From an uncultured Alphaproteobacteria bacterium (GTDB taxonomy: Bacteria > Pseudomonadota > Alphaproteobacteria > Rhizobiales > Aestuariivirgaceae), in the NCBI GenBank assembly GCA_937873445.1, contig CALMWF010000047.1, positions 62,542-126,541 of the forward strand: a stretch of DNA of 64,000 bases, in the 5' to 3' direction. The notes below the pieces were generated by a model. That model was not told the origin of the DNA. It did not search any database and saw nothing but the letters and a program-made list of their open reading frames with translations. The position numbers and the translations under genes are program-made. Position 1 is the stretch's first letter, and every line of letters begins with the position of its first letter. Below, piece after piece: positions 59,325 to 64,000 of this stretch.

Positions 59325-59984
59325 TCAGGCGGCGCTGTCGGTGGCCGCGGGTCTGGGCGTTGCCGTCACCAGCACGTCCTCGCCGTCCATGGCCATGGCC
59401 AGATCAAGGCCCGCCGCCTCGGCCAGAAGCTGGGCGTAATAGGGCTGCACCAGCCGCGCATCCAGCGTTTCCAGCGCCGTCTTGCCCGCCAGCACCTCGG
59501 CCATCGGCTCCGGCACGCGCGCCCGGTCGCCCTTGGCGCGCACCGTGAGCGTGTCACCCGCCACCGTCACTGTCACCACCCCGCCGCGCGGCACCCCGGC
59601 CATGGCCATGAGCAGCATGTTGAGCAGCAGCTTCACCTGCTGCTTCGGGCGGTTTTCACGCGGCGCCTGCCAGTCGAGCTTGGCCTTCTCGTCGCCCATG
59701 AAGGCCTTGGCCGTCTCGCCCGCCTCGCTGAGGTCGATATGCGCTCCCGCCGACCCCGCCGCGCCAAAGGCAATGCGGCAGAACTTCAGCCGCGCCGTGG
59801 CGGTGCGCGCCGAATTGCGCACCATGTCCAGCGCCGTGGCCCGCGTCTCGGCATCCATGTCGGGATCGTCATAAAGCTCGAGCGCATTGGCAATGGCACC
59901 GGCCGGCGAGATGATGTCATGGCACACCCGGCTGCACAGCAGGGCACCAAGGTCGAGATCGGAAAGACGAGGGCGGTCAATCAT
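59325..59984 (-). CDS. chpT: Histidine phosphotransferase ChpT
   Basis: 219 residues. Phospho-accepting His22 in LLCSRVCHDIISPAGAIANALELYDD, then a degenerate ATPase-like domain (KQQVKLLLNMLLMAMAGVPRGGVVTVTV). In Caulobacter ChpT relays phosphate from CckA to CtrA and CpdR. Being 0.5 kb from ctrA is compact. Region upstream contains a GATTC at 60004-60008 near its promoter. Confidence 0.94.
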   Translation of the reverse strand: MIDRPRLSDLDLGALLCSRVCHDIISPAGAIANALELYDDPDMDAETRATALDMVRNSARTATARLKFCRIAFGAAGSAGAHIDLSEAGETAKAFMGDEKAKLDWQAPRENRPKQQVKLLLNMLLMAMAGVPRGGVVTVTVAGDTLTVRAKGDRARVPEPMAEVLAGKTALETLDARLVQPYYAQLLAEAAGLDLAMAMDGEDVLVTATPRPAATDSAA

Positions 59985-60102
59985 GAAGCATTTCCCGGTA
60001 ACTGATTCGTGGTTCTGTCATACCAAAAGCCGCCGGCAATTTCCGCATTGACGATGGCGGCAAGGCCGCGCATAGACGGGACGCCTTCCGGCCCGCTGCC
60101 CC

Positions 60103-60888
60103 ATGCTCAACCCCTCCCCAACATTGAAGCACCTTCTCCGCCTGGCCCAACTGGCCGGCCGCGAGATCATGGACATCTACGAAACCGAATTCGATGCCCG
60201 CGAGAAGGACGACCTGACGCCGGTGACCGATGCCGACCTGCGCGCCGAGGACGTGATCCTGGCCGGTCTGGCCAGCACCTTCCCCGATGATCCCGTGCTG
60301 TCCGAGGAAAGCGCCGCCAGCGCCTGCCTGCTGCCCACCACCACGCGCTTCTTTCTGGTGGACCCGCTTGACGGCACCCGCGAATTCATCAAGCGCCGTC
60401 ACGAATTTACCGTCAACATTGCCCTGATCGACCGTGGCACCCCGGTCATGGGCGTGGTCTATGCCCCGGCGCTGGCCCGCATGTTCTGGGGCGAAATGGG
60501 CAAGGCCGCAGCCCAGGCGCGGCTTCAGCCCGACGGTCATCTGCCCAGTGTGGAATGGCAGCCCATGCAGGCCCGGCCCCGCCAGTCCGGGCCGCCGCGC
60601 GCCGTGGCCTCGCGCTCGCACCGCGACGCCGAAACCGACCGCTGGCTCCACGATGCCCACATCCGCAAGGTCACGGCCATCGGCTCATCGCTGAAATTCT
60701 GCCTGCTGGCGGCGGGCGAGGCCGATGTCTACCCGCGCTTTTCGCGCACCATGGAATGGGACACGGCCGCAGGCCACGCCGTGCTGCTGGCAGCAGGCGG
60801 CCGGGTGGCCACGCCGGACGGCCAGCCCCTCACCTATGGCAAGCGCGCGCGCGGTTATGACAATCCGCCCTTCATTGCCTCGGTCTGA
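60103..60888 (+). CDS. cysQ: 3'(2'),5'-bisphosphate nucleotidase CysQ
   Basis: 261 residues of the inositol monophosphatase superfamily. Metal/phosphate sites: LSEESAA (Glu), FLVDPLDGTREFIKRRHEFTVNIALI (D-P-L-D-G-T), and EWDTAAGHAVLLAAGG. Hydrolyses PAP to AMP in sulfur assimilation. The KRRHEFTVNI block separates CysQ from plain inositol monophosphatase. Divergent from chpT. Confidence 0.92.
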   Translation: MLNPSPTLKHLLRLAQLAGREIMDIYETEFDAREKDDLTPVTDADLRAEDVILAGLASTFPDDPVLSEESAASACLLPTTTRFFLVDPLDGTREFIKRRHEFTVNIALIDRGTPVMGVVYAPALARMFWGEMGKAAAQARLQPDGHLPSVEWQPMQARPRQSGPPRAVASRSHRDAETDRWLHDAHIRKVTAIGSSLKFCLLAAGEADVYPRFSRTMEWDTAAGHAVLLAAGGRVATPDGQPLTYGKRARGYDNPPFIASV

Positions 60889-61020
60889 GGCGGTCTCACT
60901 CTTTTCCTTTCGTTAACCATGCGGAAAGCCTGTTGCGGCTAAAACCGTTTTGGACGGATTTTCGCCGCAGCCACGCCACAGCCCGGCGTGATGCTGACGG
61001 CTCCAACGATGGTGAACAAC

Positions 61021-61641
61021 ATGCTGATGCGCCGCCTCATGCCCTCCGGCATCATGAACCCGCTGGCCCCGCTTGCGCTGGCCTTCGCGCTCGCCCTGTG
61101 CTTCCCCCATGCCGCCCCGGCCCAGACCACCGGCAGCATTTCCAAACAGCAGCAGCGCTCCACCTACAGCAATGAAGAAATCATGGCCGCCGGCCACCAG
61201 TTCTTCGGCAAGACCTCGCGCGGCATTGGCAAGGCGGTGGAATATGTCTTCCAGTCGCAGGGTGAACCCTCGGCCTATATCGTCGGCGAGGAAGGCTCCG
61301 GCGCCATTGTCGGCGGCCTGCGCTATGGCGAAGGCACCATCTATTACAAGAACGGCGCCACCCAGAAAATCTACTGGCAGGGCCCCTCCGTCGGTTTTGA
61401 TTTCGGCGGCAACGGCTCGCGCACCATGACGCTGGTCTATAATTCCAGCACCCCTGCCGACCTCTATGACCGTTTCATCGGGGTTGAGGGCACGGCCTAT
61501 CTGGTGGGCGGCGTGGGCGTCAATTTCCAGAAGAAGGACAACATCATTCTGGCCCCCATCCGCACCGGCCTGGGCGCCCGGCTGGGCGCCAATGTCGGCT
61601 ATCTCAAATATTCCAGCAAACCGTCGTGGAACCCCTTCTGA
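61021..61641 (+). CDS. eipA: Cell-envelope integrity protein EipA (DUF1134)
   Basis: About 206 residues. Signal peptide with [24 protein letters not shown]; mature domain with YSNEEIMAAGHQFFGKTSRGIGKAVEYVFQSQGEPSAYIVGEEGSGAIVGGLRYGEGTI, IYWQGPSVGFDFGGNGSRTMTLVYN, DLYDRFIGVEGTAYLVGGVGV (all in pieces), ending SSKPSWNPF. In Brucella EipA is periplasmic and supports envelope integrity. Start ambiguous: GTG 60988, ATG 61009, 61021 or 61027; I use 61021 after GGTGA. Strong terminator follows. Confidence 0.88.
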   Translation: MLMRRLMPSGIMNPLAPLALAFALALCFPHAAPAQTTGSISKQQQRSTYSNEEIMAAGHQFFGKTSRGIGKAVEYVFQSQGEPSAYIVGEEGSGAIVGGLRYGEGTIYYKNGATQKIYWQGPSVGFDFGGNGSRTMTLVYNSSTPADLYDRFIGVEGTAYLVGGVGVNFQKKDNIILAPIRTGLGARLGANVGYLKYSSKPSWNPF

Positions 61642-61676
61642 CCCTTTAAACCCCCGCAGCACCGATTAAAAACACT

Positions 61677-61701
61677 GCCGCCACGCCGCCCGCGTGGCGG
61701 C
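61677..61701 (+). terminator. Rho-independent terminator of eipA
   Basis: Perfect 10-bp stem GCCGCCACGC / GCGTGGCGGC, CGCCC loop, then TTTTTCG. 36 bases after the eipA stop. Confidence 0.9.
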
Positions 61702-61835
61702 TTTTTCGTTGCCTTGCGGCCTGCCAGAATTCCGTCGCAACACGGCGCTAACCGGTTTACAGTCACAGGCCATTTCTGGCACAGACAAGGCCGGGCCGCA
61801 GGGGTCCAAGGGGTCGTAACGTTTTAGGGGTTCGC

Positions 61836-62723
61836 ATGGCTCTGTCCGAGAGCATGATGCTGGTTGTGCTGGGCTTCGTGCTCGGACTGATCGTGGTGCT
61901 GCTGCTGGCGCGGCTGGCCTGGGCGCTGGCGCTGCGCGCTGCCGCCCGCCGTCAGGCCGACAGCATTCCCGCCACCATCCTTGATCTCAAGGCCGAGCGA
62001 GACCGGCTGCGCGCCGAACACGCCATGATGGCCCAGAAGCTGGACTCCCGGCTGGAAGAAAGCCGCCTGCGCATGGGCGAGCATATGGCCGAGGTGACCC
62101 GCAGCCGCAACCGCGTCGAACTGGTGGCGCAGGATCTGGCCGAACGCGAGACAACCCTGGCCGCGCGTGAGGCCGAATTGAAGACGCTGCGTGCCGACCT
62201 GGCCGCGCGCGAGGCCGACATCAAGTCGCAGGCCCTGGTCATCGAACAGCTCACCAGCCAGTCCCAGGCCAAGGATCAGGAACTGGCCACGCGCGCCGCC
62301 GAGATTGCCCGCCTCACCCGCTTTCAGGCCAGCCTGCAGGCCAGCCTTGGCGCGGGTGGTGATGCCGCCCTGCCCGCCGATGCCGGAGAAAGCCCGGAAA
62401 ACCGCATTCACCGCCGCATTGCCGAGTTGACCAGCCTGTCGCGCGAAATCCATCATGACCGCACACTGGAGCCGGGGCTGGCGCCGGGCGCCACCTGGGT
62501 GAAGGAGGCCGGTGCCGAAAGCCCCCACTTCACCGCCGAAGATGTGTTCGGCCAGCCGGTGGCCAATGACGAGGCCGCCCCCGCCGCCAATCCCTTCGAT
62601 CTGGCCGATATTCCGCAGCCGGAGGCCAAGCCCCAGTCGGCCCTGCCCGGCGAAGCGCCGCGCCATGACCGGCAGGCACTGGCCCGCCGCATCCGCTCCC
62701 TGCAGGGAACCTCAAAGGGCTGA
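61836..62723 (+). CDS. Membrane-anchored coiled-coil protein, function unknown
   Basis: 295 residues. One N-terminal helix (residues ~7-30, MMLVVLGFVLGLIVVLLLARLAWALAL), then a long coiled coil (~50-170) rich in Glu, Arg, Ala and Leu with heptad spacing, and a disordered C-terminal third (AAPAANPFDLADIPQPEAKPQS...). Layout like alphaproteobacterial 'DUF'-type envelope or septum proteins, but I cannot name it. Followed by tRNA-Glu on the other strand. Confidence 0.65.
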   Translation: MALSESMMLVVLGFVLGLIVVLLLARLAWALALRAAARRQADSIPATILDLKAERDRLRAEHAMMAQKLDSRLEESRLRMGEHMAEVTRSRNRVELVAQDLAERETTLAAREAELKTLRADLAAREADIKSQALVIEQLTSQSQAKDQELATRAAEIARLTRFQASLQASLGAGGDAALPADAGESPENRIHRRIAELTSLSREIHHDRTLEPGLAPGATWVKEAGAESPHFTAEDVFGQPVANDEAAPAANPFDLADIPQPEAKPQSALPGEAPRHDRQALARRIRSLQGTSKG

Positions 62724-62730
62724 AGGGGAG

Positions 62731-62805
62731 TGGCGCTCTCTACGGGAATCGAACCCGTCTTTGCAACGTGAGAGGCTGCCGTCCTAACCGATAGACGAAG
62801 AGAGC
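62731..62805 (-). tRNA. tRNA-Glu (anticodon CTC)
   Basis: 75 bases on the minus strand, GCTCTCTTCGTCTATCGG... to ...AGAGAGCGCCA, CCA encoded. Anticodon stem GCAGC/GTTGC around loop CTCTCAC gives CTC. T-loop TTCGATT. Perfect 7-bp acceptor stem. Reads GAG codons. Confidence 0.94.
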
Positions 62806-62854
62806 TTCAAACGCCGGGGGTGTTCTATCGAAGCGCCGCCGCAAAGGCAAGCGC

Positions 62855-63175
62855 TCAGGGCGCATTCAGCGGCAGACGCAGCATCACCCGGTGCTGGCGC
62901 ACATCGACAATGATGATGTCCTTCAGGGTGGTGATCATCAGCCGGTCGCCGTCAAGCGCGGTCGCGCGGATGTCGGCAGCCGCCAGATTGAGGGTGAGGG
63001 TGGGTTCCGCCGTCGCCTCCGGGGCAGGCCGGTGCCGGGCCTTCCAGATAATGCCCGCCACCAGTGTTATGAAAAGCACCACGAGAATGATGCCCATGAT
63101 ATAGACAAGCCGCAGCAGCGCCTTTTGCGGCACAGAAGCCTCGGGGCTGCTGCTGTTTTGAGGTTCGCTGATCAT
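62855..63175 (-). CDS. DUF6476-type small membrane protein
   Basis: 106 residues. GAGGATGAC before ATG 63175. One hydrophobic helix (residues ~25-47, VYIMGIILVVLFITLVAGIIW) with a short N-terminal cytoplasmic tail, then a C-terminal domain with beta pattern LTLNLAAADIRATALDGDRLMITTLKDIIIVDVRQHRVMLRL in pieces. This matches what I remember of an alphaproteobacterial DUF, with no known role. Its start codon overlaps that of the rluD-like gene. Confidence 0.72.
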   Translation of the reverse strand: MISEPQNSSSPEASVPQKALLRLVYIMGIILVVLFITLVAGIIWKARHRPAPEATAEPTLTLNLAAADIRATALDGDRLMITTLKDIIIVDVRQHRVMLRLPLNAP

Positions 63176-64000
63176 GTCATCCTCGGGCGAAATTCTACAC
63201 TGTGTGGCGGCGGGCGGCGAACGCCTCGACCGGCTGCTGGCGCTGGCCTTTCCGCAGCTGAGCCGCGCCCGCTTCCAGCGGCTTATCGCCGAGGGCGGCG
63301 TTGCTGTCGAGGGAAAGATCATCCGCGACCCCGGCGCCAAGCCGAAGGCCGGTGCAACGGTGCAGGTGACGGTGCCGGAAGCCCGGGCGCCGGAACCCGC
63401 CGCCGAGGCCATGCCGCTGGCCATTGTGCATGAGGACCGCGACCTCCTCGTCCTCGACAAGCCCGCCGGCCTCGTGGTCCATCCCGGCGCGGGCAATGCC
63501 AGCGGCACGCTGGTCAACGCCCTCATTGCCCATTGCGGCGACAGCCTGTCCGGCATTGGCGGGGTGAAGCGCCCCGGCATTGTCCACCGTCTCGACAAGG
63601 ACACATCGGGCCTGCTGGTGGTGGCCAAGAATGATGCCGCCCACCGCGCCCTGTCAGAACAATTCGCTGCCCATGGCCGCGACGGAAGGCTGGAGCGCAG
63701 CTATCTGGCCCTGGTCTGGGGCGTGCCGGAGCGCCGGGCCGGAACAATTTCCGCAGCGCTGGCCCGCGCCACCGCCAACCGCCAGAAAATTGCCGTCTCG
63801 CGCGCTGCCACGGCCCGCGAGGCGGTGACCCATTTTGAGGTGGTGGAGGATTTCGGCGGCCTGGCCAGCCTCGTCCGCTGTGTGCTGGAAACCGGCCGCA
63901 CCCACCAGATCCGGGTTCACCTGGCCCACATCGGCCATCCGCTGCTGGGGGATGCCACCTATGGTTCAGGCTTCCGGGCCTCGCTCGCCAAACTGCCGGA
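63174..64000 (+). CDS. rluD: RluA-family 23S rRNA pseudouridine synthase (RluD-like), C-terminal end cut by window
   Basis: About 275 residues visible; runs off the right edge. N-terminal S4 RNA-binding domain (ERLDRLLALAFPQLSRARFQRLIAEGGVAVEG), catalytic Asp in GIVHRLDKDTSGLLVVAK, then YLALVWG and RTHQIRVHLAHIGHPLLGDATYG. Isomerises uridines in helix 69 of 23S rRNA if RluD proper. ATG at 63174 shares two bases with the divergent DUF6476 start in CATG; a later GTG at 63201 would shorten it. Confidence 0.9.
   Translation, partial: MSSSGEILHCVAAGGERLDRLLALAFPQLSRARFQRLIAEGGVAVEGKIIRDPGAKPKAGATVQVTVPEARAPEPAAEAMPLAIVHEDRDLLVLDKPAGLVVHPGAGNASGTLVNALIAHCGDSLSGIGGVKRPGIVHRLDKDTSGLLVVAKNDAAHRALSEQFAAHGRDGRLERSYLALVWGVPERRAGTISAALARATANRQKIAVSRAATAREAVTHFEVVEDFGGLASLVRCVLETGRTHQIRVHLAHIGHPLLGDATYGSGFRASLAKLP

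Overview
The window is chromosomal DNA from a GC-rich alphaproteobacterium, most likely of the Hyphomicrobiales (Rhizobiales) type. Evidence: a CtrA-SciP-ChpT cell-cycle phosphorelay, clustered GANTC (CcrM-type) sites, EipA (DUF1134), both phosphatidylcholine routes (Pcs and PmtA), a Rieske/TrmL/HemF block, and three tandem copies of a palindromic 'CCCGAAAAG..CGGTTTTCGG' intergenic element of a kind common in rhizobial genomes. Nothing looks plasmid-borne, phage-derived or IS-derived; I saw no transposase, integrase or CRISPR array.

Layout. 1-7.4 kb: housekeeping genes (petA fragment, trmL, hemF, apt, two MaoC genes, ychF, pth, rplY), with one vWA/Tad-like surface protein. 7.5-10 kb: an accessory-looking patch between rplY and prs (a small tail-anchored protein, a ribbon-helix-helix-like protein with its own terminator, a multicopper oxidase). 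10-26.4 kb: conserved operons (prs; lgt-midA-pgeF-lipoprotein; ubiK; ybjN-proC-tRNA-binding protein; a MarR/OmpR/EnvZ-type regulatory operon; uvrC-pgsA-moaD; DUF1285-nudix-cca-cupin-SDR-folB). 26.5-33.2 kb: a MoxR AAA+ ATPase / DUF58 / BatA-DUF4159 / large membrane protein operon. 33.2-34.6 kb: the tandem palindromes, a GNAT and a Nudix gene.

34.6-49.3 kb is the most interesting part: two convergent operons that together look like a complete sphingolipid synthesis and export locus. The minus operon makes the long-chain base and ceramide precursors (fatty acyl-AMP ligase, oxidoreductase CerR, acyl carrier protein, serine palmitoyltransferase). The plus operon holds an ABC exporter, a GNAT-type ceramide synthase candidate, a MobA-like nucleotidyltransferase, a metallophosphoesterase, a HIT protein, an LptF/LptG-like permease pair, a CDP-alcohol phosphotransferase, a ceramide/diacylglycerol-kinase-like enzyme and a Tam41-like cytidylyltransferase. 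Read as a pathway: acyl-ACP + serine -> 3-ketosphinganine -> ceramide -> ceramide-1-phosphate -> CDP-ceramide -> ceramide phospho-head group, then transport to the outer membrane by the dedicated LptFG-like pair and/or the ABC exporter. Gene content and order recall the Caulobacter ceramide locus. The CDP-ceramide step and the dedicated transporter are my inferences.

49.4-53.7 kb: two membrane-anchored unknowns, a HAD phosphatase, and a FAD oxidoreductase with a BKACE (DUF849) enzyme. 53.9-56.7 kb: tRNA-Met(CAT), pcs, pmtA, mnmA. 56.9-60 kb: sciP, fliJ, ctrA, a small secreted protein and chpT, a compact CtrA control cluster whose fliJ-ctrA intergenic region carries four GANTC sites, TTAA half-sites and a 15-bp perfect inverted repeat. 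60.1-64 kb: cysQ, eipA, a coiled-coil membrane protein, tRNA-Glu(CTC), and DUF6476 and rluD-like genes whose divergent start codons overlap.
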